64,000 bases of DNA from Gammaproteobacteria bacterium (GTDB lineage Bacteria > Pseudomonadota > Gammaproteobacteria > Nevskiales > Nevskiaceae): positions 310,001-374,000 of the forward strand of contig JAPLSB010000017.1 in the NCBI GenBank assembly GCA_026398875.1, in the 5' to 3' direction. The notes below the pieces were generated by a model, which was not told where the DNA came from, searched no databases, and saw nothing but the letters and a program-made list of their open reading frames with translations. The translations under genes were made by a program, and so were the position numbers. This document shows, piece by piece, positions 37,500-47,106 of the stretch (positions are counted from its first letter, which is position 1; each line of letters begins with the position of its first letter).

Positions 37500-37829
37500 T
37501 CAGACCTTTTCCATCACCGTCAGCAGCGGGTGGTGATTCTTGCGGGCGAAGCTGTTGACTTGCGCCACCTTGGTCTCGGCGATCTCGGCCGGGAAGATGC
37601 CGGCGGTACCGCGTCCGGCCTGATGCACCTGCAGCATGATCTGCACGGCCTGCTCACGCGAGTGATGGAAGAACGTCTGCAGGACCTGCACCACGAACTC
37701 CATCGGCGTGAAGTCGTCGTTGATCATCACCACCTTGTACAGCGGTGGTTGTTTCAGTTCCGGCTTCGCCTCATCGACGACGAGGCCGGTGCCGGAATCT
37801 TGATCGGGACGTGAAGTTGGGTCAGCCAT
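37500..37829 (-). CDS. clpS: ClpS adaptor (N-recognin)
   Basis: A 109-residue adaptor that delivers N-degron substrates to ClpAP. After a disordered N-terminus (to ~residue 30) come the binding residues: LYKVVMINDDFTPMEFVVQVL supplies the Asn-Asp pair and IMLQVHQAGRG the conserved His, followed by PAEIAETKV. ATG at 37829 is used; one at 37838 is possible. Companion genes clpA, aat and bpt are all within 5 kb. Confidence 0.96.
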   Translation of the reverse strand: MADPTSRPDQDSGTGLVVDEAKPELKQPPLYKVVMINDDFTPMEFVVQVLQTFFHHSREQAVQIMLQVHQAGRGTAGIFPAEIAETKVAQVNSFARKNHHPLLTVMEKV

Positions 37830-37993
37830 GCGCAGCATAGTAACGAATTGCCGCCCTGCCCCGAAGGACGGGCCGCCCATCGCGGCATCTTGCAGCGACC
37901 GGCGCTGCGATCACGGCCGCCATTCTGCGGTGCGCAGGACTGCTGCCGCCTGCTTGCTCCCGCCCGCAACAAAGCCCCGTTATCATGCCGCCG

Positions 37994-38914
37994 ATGGCCA
38001 CATTCCCCTCGTCGCGACTCAAATCCTTGCCGGCATCCGTGCCGGCGCTGACGGCGCGTTATGGACGACGCCTGCCCGACGCGGCCTGTCTGGTGCTGGT
38101 CGTGGTCATTGCCAAACTGGCCGCCAGCCTGCTGTGGGCGCTGATCCCCGTTCCGGACGACAGCATCTGGCAGCCGCCACCGGCTACCGCACCGCAAAAC
38201 ACCGTCAAACGTGGCAGCGTCGATCTGTCGTCGATCAGCAACGCGCACCTGTTCGGCCAGTACACGGCGCCGGCCGCACCGGCGTTGGCGGACCTTGCCG
38301 CAGCGCCCGACACGCAGCTGAACCTGACGCTGCTCGGCATCCTTTCGAACGGTCGCGACGACAAGGACAGCCGTTCGCGTGCGCTGATCGCGGCGCAGGG
38401 TGGCGAGGAGAAGCCCTACGCGGTCGGCGACGATGTCTCGCGCGGCGTGCAGCTGACCGCCATCTTTCCGGACCGGGTGATCCTCAATCGCAACGGTCGG
38501 CTGGAAACGCTGCGCCTCGACAAGGAAAGCACGAGCGGCCTTGGCGACTCCCCGATCTCGCAGATGCCGTCGTCGCAGGATCAGGAAATCGATTCAGGGG
38601 CTGCCGAATCGCTGTCACAGATCCGCTCGCAGCTGCTCGAGGATCCGTCGAAGGTGGCCGACTACATCCGCGTGCAGCCGGTCAACAGCGGCGGCGGACT
38701 GACCGGCTACCGGATCTATCCCGGGCGTGATCGCAGCGTGTTCGCCGCCGCCGGCCTGCGTCCGGGCGACATCGTGACGGCGGTCAACGGTACTTCGCTG
38801 AACGACCCGGCGCGCTCGCTGCAATTGCTGAACGACTTGAGCCAGAGCAGCCAGATCAACCTGACGGTCGATCGCGGCGGCCAGCCGCAAAGCTTCAGCA
38901 TCAATCTCGAATAG
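37994..38914 (+). CDS. gspC: Type II secretion inner-membrane protein GspC
   Basis: A 306-residue bitopic protein linking the outer-membrane secretin with the inner-membrane platform. A transmembrane helix (ACLVLVVVIAKLAASLLWAL) is at residues ~30-50. The homology region binding GspD follows (~70-170), and a C-terminal PDZ domain (SVFAAAGLRPGDIVTAVNGT) ends the protein. A TATCAT box at 37981-37986 overlaps the alternative ATG at 37985, so the ATG at 37994 could begin a leaderless message; either start is possible. First gene of gspC-D-E-F. Confidence 0.92.
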   Translation: MATFPSSRLKSLPASVPALTARYGRRLPDAACLVLVVVIAKLAASLLWALIPVPDDSIWQPPPATAPQNTVKRGSVDLSSISNAHLFGQYTAPAAPALADLAAAPDTQLNLTLLGILSNGRDDKDSRSRALIAAQGGEEKPYAVGDDVSRGVQLTAIFPDRVILNRNGRLETLRLDKESTSGLGDSPISQMPSSQDQEIDSGAAESLSQIRSQLLEDPSKVADYIRVQPVNSGGGLTGYRIYPGRDRSVFAAAGLRPGDIVTAVNGTSLNDPARSLQLLNDLSQSSQINLTVDRGGQPQSFSINLE

Positions 38915-38975
38915 CTGTTCCCGAACCCATGGCGCGCCTTGCGGCAGCCGAACCCGAAGCCCGCTCGACATCGAC

Positions 38976-41096
38976 ATGAACTCACGCAAGACCCTGAAGC
39001 GCGCCGTGCTGGCGGCTGCCATTGCAGCCACGGTCGCTGCGGCCGGCACTTCGCTGCTGGCCCAGGCGGCCCGCAGTCGCGGCGCCGAAGTGACGCTGAA
39101 CCTGAAGGACGCGGAAATCTCGACGCTGATCGCCACCGTCAGCGAAGTCACCGGCAAGAACTTCATCGTCGACCCGCGAGTCCGCGGCAAGGTCACCGTG
39201 GTGTCGTCAAGCCCGATGGATTCCGCGGGCGTCTACGAAACCTTCCTCGCGGTGCTGCAGGTGCAGGGCTTTGCCGCGATCCCGGCCGGTGATGCGATCA
39301 AGATCGTCCCGGAAACCAATGCTCGTACCGACGGCGGTGGCCTGATTTCCAATGGCCGCGGCGTGCCGCTCGATGAAATCGTCACCCACGTCTACTCGGT
39401 GCAGAACGTTTCGGCCTCGCAGCTGGTGGCCATCCTGCGACCGCTGATCTCGCAGAGCGGCCACTTCGCCGCCTATGCCGGCAACAATTCGCTGATCATT
39501 TCCGACCGTGCGGCCAACGTCACCCGCATCGAGCGCCTGATCGCCCAGATCGACCAGAGCGGCGATCGCGAGATCGACGTGATCAAGCTCGAGAACGCCT
39601 CTGCAGGCGATGTCGTACGCATCCTGACCACGCTGGCCCAGGCGGCCAAGCAGGCTGATCCGACTGCCCAGGCCGGTTCGGTCATCGCCGACGAACGCAG
39701 CAACAGCGTGCTGATCAGCGGCGAAAAGAGCGAGCGCGGCCGCATGGCCGACATCGTTCGCCGCCTTGACCTGCCCGGCCCGAGCGGCGGCGACACGCAG
39801 GTGTTCTATCTGAACTACGCCAGCGCCGAAAACCTCGCGCCGATCCTTGAAGGCTACGCGCAGGCAGCAGCGTCGGCGGCACGTGCACCGGCCGGCGGCG
39901 GCGCTGCAGGCGGCGCGCCGGCCGCCGCGCCGGCCTCGTCCGGCGGCGGCAACGGCACGACCCGGGTCATTGCCGACAAGGACACCAACTCGCTGGTGGT
40001 GACCGCGGCACCGAAGGAAATGCTGGCGATCCGCAATGTCATCAACCAGCTCGACATTCGTCGTCGCCAGGTGCTGGTCGAAGCGATCATTGCCGAAGTC
40101 AGCCAGACCAAGGCCAGCGAGCTCGGCCTCGACTATGCCGCCTACAACCCGAAGGTCGGCGCGATCACCGGCATCCTCAACCAGTCGACGCAGGGCGCGC
40201 TGTCAGCGCTGGCCAGTGCCGGCGCCAGTGCGGCGACGACAGCAGCGACCGGCGGTACCAGCACCATCCTGTCGGCAGCGGCTTCGCTGATCGGCTCCGG
40301 GGCCACGGCCGGCGGCGGCGGCTTCACCAAGGGCGGCTCGTTCTTCGGCGTGCTGCTGCGGGCGCTGGCTTCCGATGGCGACACCAACATCCTGTCGACG
40401 CCGCAGCTGACCACGCTCGACAACGAGGAAGCCAAGCTCAGCGTCGGCCAGGAAGTGCCGTTCCTGACCGGCAGCTTCTCGAACACCGGCGGCGGCGCCA
40501 CCAATGGCGCGGTCAACCCGTTCCAGACCATCGAACGCAAGGAAGTTGGCCTGAAGCTCGGCATCACCCCGACGATCAACGAGAACAACGGCCTGAAGCT
40601 GAAGATCGATCTGGAAAGCTCGGGCATCGCCAGCGGCGGCGCCGGCACCGCGAGCCTGATCACCAACAAGCGCACAGTGACCAATTCGGTGTCGGTGGAA
40701 GGTGACCAGATCCTGTTCATCGGCGGCCTGATCGACAACCAGCTGACCGACTCGCAAAGCCGCATCCCGCTGCTGTCGAGCATTCCGGTGCTCGGCAACC
40801 TGTTCAAGTCGCGCTCGGTCCGCAAGGCCAAGACCAACCTGATGATCTTCATCCATCCGGTGATCCTCGACGATCGCACCGAGGCCGACTACTACACCCG
40901 CAAGCGCTACGACGGCGTGCGCAGCGCCGAGGTTCGTGCCGCACAGGGCGCCGTGCCGCTGATCGGTGGCGCCCGTCCGGTGCTGCCGGAATACAACAGC
41001 TACGAGCCGTACGCGAAGCCGGACGTGCCGCAGGAATCCGTCCCGGCGCAGGCGCCGGCGGCAGCAGAAGCGCCGGTCGCTGCGCCGGCCCCGTAA
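38976..41096 (+). CDS. gspD: Type II secretion secretin GspD
   Basis: A 706-residue outer-membrane secretin. The signal peptide covers residues ~1-30. N0-N3 periplasmic domains follow (VTLNLKDAEISTLIATVSEV, then repeated N-domains such as NSLIISDRAANVTRIERLIAQID). A Gly/Ala/Ser-rich segment lies in N3 (~305-335). The C-terminal secretin core includes GQEVPFLTGSF, VGLKLGITPTINENN and the closing LLSSIPVLGNLFKS. A Pro/Ala-rich tail ends the protein, with no obvious S-domain pilotin motif. 61 bases after gspC. Confidence 0.96.
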   Translation: MNSRKTLKRAVLAAAIAATVAAAGTSLLAQAARSRGAEVTLNLKDAEISTLIATVSEVTGKNFIVDPRVRGKVTVVSSSPMDSAGVYETFLAVLQVQGFAAIPAGDAIKIVPETNARTDGGGLISNGRGVPLDEIVTHVYSVQNVSASQLVAILRPLISQSGHFAAYAGNNSLIISDRAANVTRIERLIAQIDQSGDREIDVIKLENASAGDVVRILTTLAQAAKQADPTAQAGSVIADERSNSVLISGEKSERGRMADIVRRLDLPGPSGGDTQVFYLNYASAENLAPILEGYAQAAASAARAPAGGGAAGGAPAAAPASSGGGNGTTRVIADKDTNSLVVTAAPKEMLAIRNVINQLDIRRRQVLVEAIIAEVSQTKASELGLDYAAYNPKVGAITGILNQSTQGALSALASAGASAATTAATGGTSTILSAAASLIGSGATAGGGGFTKGGSFFGVLLRALASDGDTNILSTPQLTTLDNEEAKLSVGQEVPFLTGSFSNTGGGATNGAVNPFQTIERKEVGLKLGITPTINENNGLKLKIDLESSGIASGGAGTASLITNKRTVTNSVSVEGDQILFIGGLIDNQLTDSQSRIPLLSSIPVLGNLFKSRSVRKAKTNLMIFIHPVILDDRTEADYYTRKRYDGVRSAEVRAAQGAVPLIGGARPVLPEYNSYEPYAKPDVPQESVPAQAPAAAEAPVAAPAP

Positions 41097-41115
41097 GCAC
41101 CACGTCGACGAGCCC

Positions 41116-42612
41116 ATGGACGCTGCCAGCAATGCCCTGCGCCGCCCGCCGTTCGCCTTCGCGAAGCGGCATGGCCTGATCGTGTCGAGCGACCTCGGCG
41201 ACACCGTCGAACTGGTCTGCCGCCCCGGCATCAGCCTTGATGCCGTGCAGGAAGCACGGCGCTTCGTGCGCCGTCCGGTCAAGCTGAAGGCGGTCAGCCT
41301 CGACGAGTTCGACGCGCTGCTGCAGCGCACCTACGAAGGCCAGACCGGCGCCAGCGCGGCACTTGCCGATGGTCTGGAGGAAGACAAGGCCGACCTCGAT
41401 TCGCTGAGTGCCGCACTCGCCGAAGCGCAGGACCTGCTGGAAAGCGACGACGACGCGCCGATCATCAAGTTCATCAACGGGCTGCTCGTCGAGGCGATCA
41501 AGGACAACGCGTCCGACATCCACATCGAGACCTTCGAGACGCGCGTGACGGTGCGTTTCCGCATCGACGGCGTGCTGCGCGAAATCCTCAATCCGCCGCG
41601 CTCGCTGGCGCCGAAGATCATCTCGCGCGTCAAGATCATGGCCAAGCTCGACATCGCCGAAAAGCGCCTGCCGCAGGACGGCCGCATCAGCCGCGCCTTC
41701 GGTGGCCGCAAGGTCGATGTCCGTGTCTCGACGATCCCCACCGGCGCCAATGCCGAGCGGGTGGTGATGCGTATTCTCGACAAGCAGGCCGAGCGTCTGG
41801 ATCTGGAGCAGCTCGGGCTGGGCCCGGTGCAGACCGCGACCTTGAAGCGGATCATCAACCGGCCGTACGGCATCATGCTGGTCACCGGCCCGACCGGCTC
41901 GGGCAAGACCACCACGCTGTACTCGGCGCTGTCGACCCTGAACGATCGCAGCCGCAACATCATGACGGTCGAGGACCCGATCGAGTACTACATCGACGGT
42001 GTCGGCCAGACCCAGGTGAACCTGCGCGTCGAGATGACCTTCGCGAAGGGCCTGCGCGCGATCCTGCGTCAGGACCCGGACGTGGTGATGGTCGGCGAAA
42101 TCCGTGATCTCGATACCGCGCAGATCGCCGTGCAGGCGTCCCAGACCGGCCATCTGGTGATGTCGACCCTGCACACCAATACCGCTGTCGGCGCCGTCAC
42201 TCGCCTGCGCGACATGGGTGTCGAGCCCTATCAGCTGTCATCGTCGCTGGTCGGCCTGATGGCGCAGCGCCTGGTGCGCACGCTGTGCAAGCACTGCAAG
42301 ACGCCGTATCAGCCGAAGCAGACCGAACTGGAGCAGCTCGGTGTGCCGGGCCGCAGCGATCTGGTGCTGTACAAGCCGGTCGGCTGCCCGCTGTGCCGAC
42401 ACACCGGCTATGCCGGCCGCAGCGGCATTCACGAGATCATCGAGGTCGATCGCCGTCTCGAAACGCTGATCCACGACAACGCCTCCGAGCAGATCCTCGA
42501 AGCTGCTGCCCGCGAGCGCACGCCAGGCATCCTGCAGTCCGGCCGCAACAAGGTGATCGCCGGCGAGACCACGCTCAGCGAAGTGCTGCGTGTCACCATC
42601 GAGGAAGGTTGA
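41116..42612 (+). CDS. gspE: Type II secretion ATPase GspE
   Basis: A 498-residue cytoplasmic secretion ATPase. Walker A is GPTGSGKTTTLYSAL near 258, Asp box MTVEDPIEYYI, Walker B LRQDPDVVMVGEIRD and His box QTGHLVMSTLHTN. A CxxC-C-xx-C zinc module (LCKHCKTPY, CPLCRHTGYAGR) near 395-435 is present. ATG at 41116 is used. It follows gspD by 19 bases. Confidence 0.96.
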   Translation: MDAASNALRRPPFAFAKRHGLIVSSDLGDTVELVCRPGISLDAVQEARRFVRRPVKLKAVSLDEFDALLQRTYEGQTGASAALADGLEEDKADLDSLSAALAEAQDLLESDDDAPIIKFINGLLVEAIKDNASDIHIETFETRVTVRFRIDGVLREILNPPRSLAPKIISRVKIMAKLDIAEKRLPQDGRISRAFGGRKVDVRVSTIPTGANAERVVMRILDKQAERLDLEQLGLGPVQTATLKRIINRPYGIMLVTGPTGSGKTTTLYSALSTLNDRSRNIMTVEDPIEYYIDGVGQTQVNLRVEMTFAKGLRAILRQDPDVVMVGEIRDLDTAQIAVQASQTGHLVMSTLHTNTAVGAVTRLRDMGVEPYQLSSSLVGLMAQRLVRTLCKHCKTPYQPKQTELEQLGVPGRSDLVLYKPVGCPLCRHTGYAGRSGIHEIIEVDRRLETLIHDNASEQILEAAARERTPGILQSGRNKVIAGETTLSEVLRVTIEEG

Positions 42613-42742
42613 AGCGCTGCGCGCTTTCGGAAGGGCCCTGAATGGCACTTCCGAGCAGCGAATCAACGAGCGGCAGCCCCACGGCCGCTGCCCGAATCAA
42701 ATTGTCAGCTCGTAGCTAGCATCAACCCGATACCCGCCTGCC

Positions 42743-43969
42743 ATGTCCGCCTACGAATACAGCGCCCTCGATGCCCGCGGCAAGCAGGTCAAGGGGCTGA
42801 TCGAAGGCGATACCCAGCGTCAGGTGCGGCAGTCGCTGCGCGAGCGCGGGCTGACGCCGCTGGAAATCCGCGAAGTCGCCGAAAAGGCCGTCCGCGCATC
42901 GAACGCCGGCGGTTTCTCGATGAACCGGGGCGGCAGCTTCAATTCCACCGAGCTGTCGCTGTTCACCCGTCAGCTGGCGACCTTGATCCGTTCCGGCCTG
43001 CCGCTCGACGAGGCGCTGGCGGCCGTATCGCAGCAGAGCGAGTCGAAGCGCGTGCAGCGGGTGACGCTCGGCGTGCGCTCGCGGGTCACCGAAGGCAACA
43101 GCCTGGCCAAGGCGCTGGGCGACTTTCCCGGCGCGTTCCCGCCGCTGTTCCGCGCCACCATCGAAGCCGGCGAATCGGCCGGCAAGCTCGATTCGGTGCT
43201 GGAACGCCTCGCCGACTACGCAGAGCGTTCGCAGGCGATTCGCAGCAAGGTGATGCTGGCCACGTTCTACCCGGCGATCCTGACCTTCGTCGCCATCGGC
43301 GTGATCGCGCTGCTGATGTCGTACGTGGTGCCGAAAGTGGTCGGCGTGTTCGATTCGATTGGCGCCGATCTGCCGCCGCTGACCAAGGGCCTGATCGCCA
43401 CCAGCGACTTCCTGCAGGCCTGGGGCCTGACCCTGCTGATCGCGTTGGTGCTTGGCTTCCTCGCGTTCAAGCAGGCGCTGAAAGGCGACGCCTTCCGCCG
43501 CAAGTACCACCTCTGGGTGCTGCGTCTGCCGCTGATCGGTAGGCTCGCGCGCGGCGCCAATACCGGCCGCTTCATGCGCACTCTGGGCATTCTGTTCGGC
43601 TCTGGCGTGCCGATTCTCGATGCCATGCGCATCGGCTCGCAGGTGGTCGAGAACCTGCCGATGAAGGAAGCGATCGACGCCGCCGCCAAGCGCGTCCGCG
43701 AAGGCGCGAGCCTGAACAAGTCGCTGGCCGAAAGCCGGCTGTTTCCGCCGATCACGATGCACCTGATCGGTTCGGGTGAAGCCTCCGGGAAGCTCGATGA
43801 AATGCTCGACCGGGCAGCCGAGAATCAGGAGCGCGAGCTGGAAACGCTGATTGCCGCGCTGATGAGCCTGTTCGAACCGATCCTGATCCTGACCATGGGC
43901 TCGGTGGTGCTGCTGATCGTGCTGGCCATCCTGCTGCCGATCTTCAACCTGAATCAGCTGGTGCAGTAG
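42743..43969 (+). CDS. gspF: Type II secretion inner-membrane platform protein GspF
   Basis: A 408-residue polytopic protein that couples the ATPase to pseudopilus assembly. Two GspF domains are seen (LFTRQLATLIRSGLPLDEAL near 72, and GRFMRTLGILFGSGVPILDAM near 280) with three membrane helices. A 130-base gap with possible small hairpins separates it from gspE. No gspG-N genes follow; the next gene converges from the other strand, so the pseudopilins are elsewhere. Confidence 0.96.
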   Translation: MSAYEYSALDARGKQVKGLIEGDTQRQVRQSLRERGLTPLEIREVAEKAVRASNAGGFSMNRGGSFNSTELSLFTRQLATLIRSGLPLDEALAAVSQQSESKRVQRVTLGVRSRVTEGNSLAKALGDFPGAFPPLFRATIEAGESAGKLDSVLERLADYAERSQAIRSKVMLATFYPAILTFVAIGVIALLMSYVVPKVVGVFDSIGADLPPLTKGLIATSDFLQAWGLTLLIALVLGFLAFKQALKGDAFRRKYHLWVLRLPLIGRLARGANTGRFMRTLGILFGSGVPILDAMRIGSQVVENLPMKEAIDAAAKRVREGASLNKSLAESRLFPPITMHLIGSGEASGKLDEMLDRAAENQERELETLIAALMSLFEPILILTMGSVVLLIVLAILLPIFNLNQLVQ

Positions 43970-43978
43970 TCGCGCCGC

Positions 43979-45247
43979 TCAGTTGCGGACGTGCGCCGAT
44001 GACGGTGTCGGCGCCACTGCAGCTTCGAGCGTCGCCGACAGCACCTGAGGCCCGATGTCCGGCGTAATCCGCCGATACAGCCACCAAAGCACGTAGCCGC
44101 CACCGGTCATGGCAGCGGCAGCCGATGCCAGCAGGATCGGCGAGGCATCGACCACCGGCGCGACCATGCCGGACACCGCAGCCGACACGCCGAGGCTGAT
44201 CGTCGCCTGTACCGATGCGGCGGCGCCACGCACGGCCGGAAAGCGATCGAGCATCAGCAAGGTCAGGGTTGGAAAGGCCAAGGTCACGCCCATGCCGATG
44301 ATGCCGACCGGCAGCACGAACCACGGCACCGCCGGCTGCAGCCAGAGACTGCTGGCGAGATTCAGTGCCGTGCCGATGCCCATCAGGCCGAAGCCGACGC
44401 TGACGGTGCGCAGCGGACTCATCTTCCCGGCCATCCGCGCCGAAGTCGCCGAGCCCATCATCATCCCGGCGATGACCGGAACGAACAGCCAGGCGAACTG
44501 GGTCTCCGACAGCTTCAGCAGGTTCAGCACCACCGATGGTGCCGAGGCGATGTAGGTGAACAGCGCCGCGAAGTTCAGCGACGCCGCGAAGCCCAGCAGC
44601 AGGAACCGGTGATCGCCGACGACGCCGCGATAGGTCCGCAGCAGCGGCCGCACTTCGAAGCGCGTGCGCCGCTCGCGCGGATGGGTTTCCGGCAGTGCCG
44701 CAAGCGATGCGGCGACCAGCAGCAGCGTGAAACCGCCGAGCAGCCAGAAGATCGCCCGCCAGCCGGCCAGCCCCAGCACGAAACCGCCGATGATCGGCGC
44801 GACGGCCGGCGCGAAGCCGAAGATGAAGCTGACTTGCGACATCAGCCGCTGGGCATCGGCGCCGTCGTAGCGATCGCGAATCATCGCGCGGCCGACGATC
44901 ATGCCGGCCCCGGCAGCAATGCCCTGCAGCGCCCGGAACACCAGCAAGGTCCGGTACGAGTCGGCCAGCGCGCAGCCGGCACAGGCGGCGGCGAACAGCA
45001 GCATCGACCACAGGATCACGCCGCGCCGTCCGTAGGCATCCGACAGCGGACCGTGCAGCAGCGACATCGCTGCGAATGCCAGCAGGTAGACGCTCAGACT
45101 CTGCTGCATCGCCACGCTGGTCACCGAGAACTCGGCTTCCATGATCCGGAACGCGGGGAAGAAGGCGTCGATCGAAAACGGACCGAGCATCGCCATGCCG
45201 GCCAGCAGCGGCGCCAGAAGCTTCGGGTTGGCGCGGTAGCGGTTCAT
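43979..45247 (-). CDS. Bcr/CflA family multidrug efflux MFS transporter
   Basis: A 422-residue, 12-helix major facilitator protein. The family features are the start PLLAGMAMLGPFSIDAFFPAF, the helix 2-3 loop GPLSDAYGRRGVILW, and motif C-like GAGMIVGRAMIRDRYDG of drug/proton antiporters. It starts 10 bases after plsX on the same strand, replacing fabH, which normally follows. Substrate unknown. It converges on gspF with only 9 bases between stops. Confidence 0.93.
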   Translation of the reverse strand: MNRYRANPKLLAPLLAGMAMLGPFSIDAFFPAFRIMEAEFSVTSVAMQQSLSVYLLAFAAMSLLHGPLSDAYGRRGVILWSMLLFAAACAGCALADSYRTLLVFRALQGIAAGAGMIVGRAMIRDRYDGADAQRLMSQVSFIFGFAPAVAPIIGGFVLGLAGWRAIFWLLGGFTLLLVAASLAALPETHPRERRTRFEVRPLLRTYRGVVGDHRFLLLGFAASLNFAALFTYIASAPSVVLNLLKLSETQFAWLFVPVIAGMMMGSATSARMAGKMSPLRTVSVGFGLMGIGTALNLASSLWLQPAVPWFVLPVGIIGMGVTLAFPTLTLLMLDRFPAVRGAAASVQATISLGVSAAVSGMVAPVVDASPILLASAAAAMTGGGYVLWWLYRRITPDIGPQVLSATLEAAVAPTPSSAHVRN

Positions 45248-45257
45248 CGCCGACAGC

Positions 45258-46301
45258 CTAGACGGCTGCGGACGTCGAGGTCGGCTGCGCGCTCAGCGAT
45301 TCCGCCAGCAGATTGGAAATGCGATCCGGCACCTTGTTCTCGACCGCCCGCATCGCCACTTCGATCGCGTTGGCGAAGGCCAGCGCATCGGCGCCGCCGT
45401 GGCTCTTGATCACGGTGCCGGTCAGGCCAACCAGGCTGGCACCGTTGTAGCGCCGTGGATCCATCCGCCGCGCCAGCTGGCGCAGCACCGAACGCGCCAC
45501 CAGCGCGATCGCCTTGGTCAGCCAGTCGCGCGTGAACTCCTCGCGCATGAAGTGGGTGACCAGCTTGGCCACGCCCTCGCCCGCCTTCAGTGCGACGTTG
45601 CCGACAAAGCCGTCGCAGACCACGACATCGACCGGATGCAGGAAGATGCCATCGCCTTCGATAAAGCCACCGTAGTTCAGCTTCGATGCGGCGATCAGCG
45701 TCGCAGCCTGCTTGATCGTCTCGTTGCCCTTGATCTCTTCCTCGCCGATGTTCAGCAAGGCGACCTTGGGCCGCTCTACGCCATGCAGCGCCGTGACCAG
45801 CGCCGACCCCATCACTGCGAACTGGAACAGCTGTTCGGCCGAGCACGAGGCATTCGCTCCGAGATCGAGCACATGCGTCGCTCCGGTCACCGTCGGCATC
45901 GGCGAAATGATCGCCGGCCGGTCGATGCCGGGCAGGGTCTTCAGAACGAACTTCGCAATTGCCATCAGCGCGCCAGTATTGCCGGCGGACACAGCCGCAT
46001 TCGCCTCGCCGGACTTGACGAGGTTGATGGCGACCCGCATCGACGAATCCTTCTTGCCGCGCAGCGCTTTCGACGGCAATTCATCCATGGCGACGACCTG
46101 CGTCGCGTGACGAATGCTGATCCGGGGATCTTTGCCGCGCTTGTGCTGCGCCAGCTCACGCGCAAGCTGATCCTCGTCACCGACGAGGATCAGCCTCAGG
46201 TTGGGATGATCATCGAGCGCCTGCAGGGCAGCTTCCACGACAACGCGGTGACCGTGGTCACCGCTCATCGCGTCAAGTGCCAGCAGGACGGGCGCGGTCA
46301 T
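45258..46301 (-). CDS. plsX: Phosphate acyltransferase PlsX
   Basis: A 347-residue enzyme that makes acyl-phosphate from acyl-ACP for phospholipid synthesis. The start LALDAMSGDHGHRVVVEAAL and internal VSAGNTGALMAIAKF, LDLGANASCSAEQL and VVCDGFVGNVALKAGEG are characteristic. It keeps the yceD-rpmF-plsX order but lacks the downstream fabHDG-acpP genes. Confidence 0.97.
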   Translation of the reverse strand: MTAPVLLALDAMSGDHGHRVVVEAALQALDDHPNLRLILVGDEDQLARELAQHKRGKDPRISIRHATQVVAMDELPSKALRGKKDSSMRVAINLVKSGEANAAVSAGNTGALMAIAKFVLKTLPGIDRPAIISPMPTVTGATHVLDLGANASCSAEQLFQFAVMGSALVTALHGVERPKVALLNIGEEEIKGNETIKQAATLIAASKLNYGGFIEGDGIFLHPVDVVVCDGFVGNVALKAGEGVAKLVTHFMREEFTRDWLTKAIALVARSVLRQLARRMDPRRYNGASLVGLTGTVIKSHGGADALAFANAIEVAMRAVENKVPDRISNLLAESLSAQPTSTSAAV

Positions 46302-46361
46302 GACTGCGCCATGGCAGCGGGCGGAAGCGGAAAGGTCCGTTCAGCGCGCTGCCGTCGAAGC

Positions 46362-46559
46362 TCAGGCTTCGTCAGCGACTTCTGCAGTCTTCATCTCGAT
46401 CACGCGCTTGCCGCGGTAGAAACCGTCGGCAGTGACGTGATGACGCAGGTGCGTTTCGCCCGACGTCGAGTCGACCGACAACGTCGGTGCGCTCAGCGCG
46501 TCATGAGCACGGCGCATGCCGCGGCGGGAACGGGATTTCTTCGATTTTGCGACAGCCAT
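46362..46559 (-). CDS. rpmF: 50S ribosomal protein L32
   Basis: A 65-residue ribosomal protein beginning [20 protein letters not shown], the canonical L32 N-terminus. It lacks the zinc Cys pairs of the C+ form (the equivalent region has no CxxC). GGAG is ~8 bases before the ATG at 46559. It lies between yceD and plsX as expected. Confidence 0.97.
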   Translation of the reverse strand: MAVAKSKKSRSRRGMRRAHDALSAPTLSVDSTSGETHLRHHVTADGFYRGKRVIEMKTAEVADEA

Positions 46560-46662
46560 GGGGAACTCCGGTGGGCTCAGGGTACGCCCAGGGGCGCGAA
46601 TTCTATCCTGATTGCCTGGGAAAAGGCAGGAAAATTCTGCATCGATGTTGAAGCCGGCGATC

Positions 46663-47106
46663 TCAGCCCGGTTCGCAGTCCTCGCGCTCGCAGCGCGGCG
46701 CATACGGCAGTGCCAGCAGCACTTCTTCCTCGACCACCGCATGAAAGAGCACCTGATCGTCCTCGATCAGCAGCGGCTCGGAATCCTTCAGCACCCGGCT
46801 CTCCTCTTCTTCATTGAAGACAAGGCGCAGATCGATCGCCGTATCCAGCGGCCACTGGAACGGGCGCAGGCAGCGCTGACAGGTCACCGAAAGTGCCCCG
46901 CGCACCCGACCTTCAAGCTTCGGCACTCGGGTCTTGTCGCGGCGCAGCTGCAATTCCACCTGCAGATCGCCGGCCGGGTCGACCGTCACCGCCCGCAGCC
47001 GCTCGAGCCGCGTGATCGGCAGCGCGCCCTGGTAGCTGGCCTCGCGCGTCAGCGCACTGGAGACCTTGGCATGCAGCGGCAGCAATCGGCGGACAGGTTC
47101 GTTCAT
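46663..47106 (-). CDS. yceD: YceD family (DUF177) 23S rRNA accumulation protein
   Basis: A 147-residue protein of the YceD family, required in E. coli and plants for 23S rRNA accumulation. The conserved pair CQRCLRPF near residue 78 and the acidic C-terminal part ([15 protein letters not shown]) are visible. It is first of yceD-rpmF-plsX, divergent from sohB across 200 bases. Confidence 0.92.
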   Translation of the reverse strand: MNEPVRRLLPLHAKVSSALTREASYQGALPITRLERLRAVTVDPAGDLQVELQLRRDKTRVPKLEGRVRGALSVTCQRCLRPFQWPLDTAIDLRLVFNEEEESRVLKDSEPLLIEDDQVLFHAVVEEEVLLALPYAPRCEREDCEPG

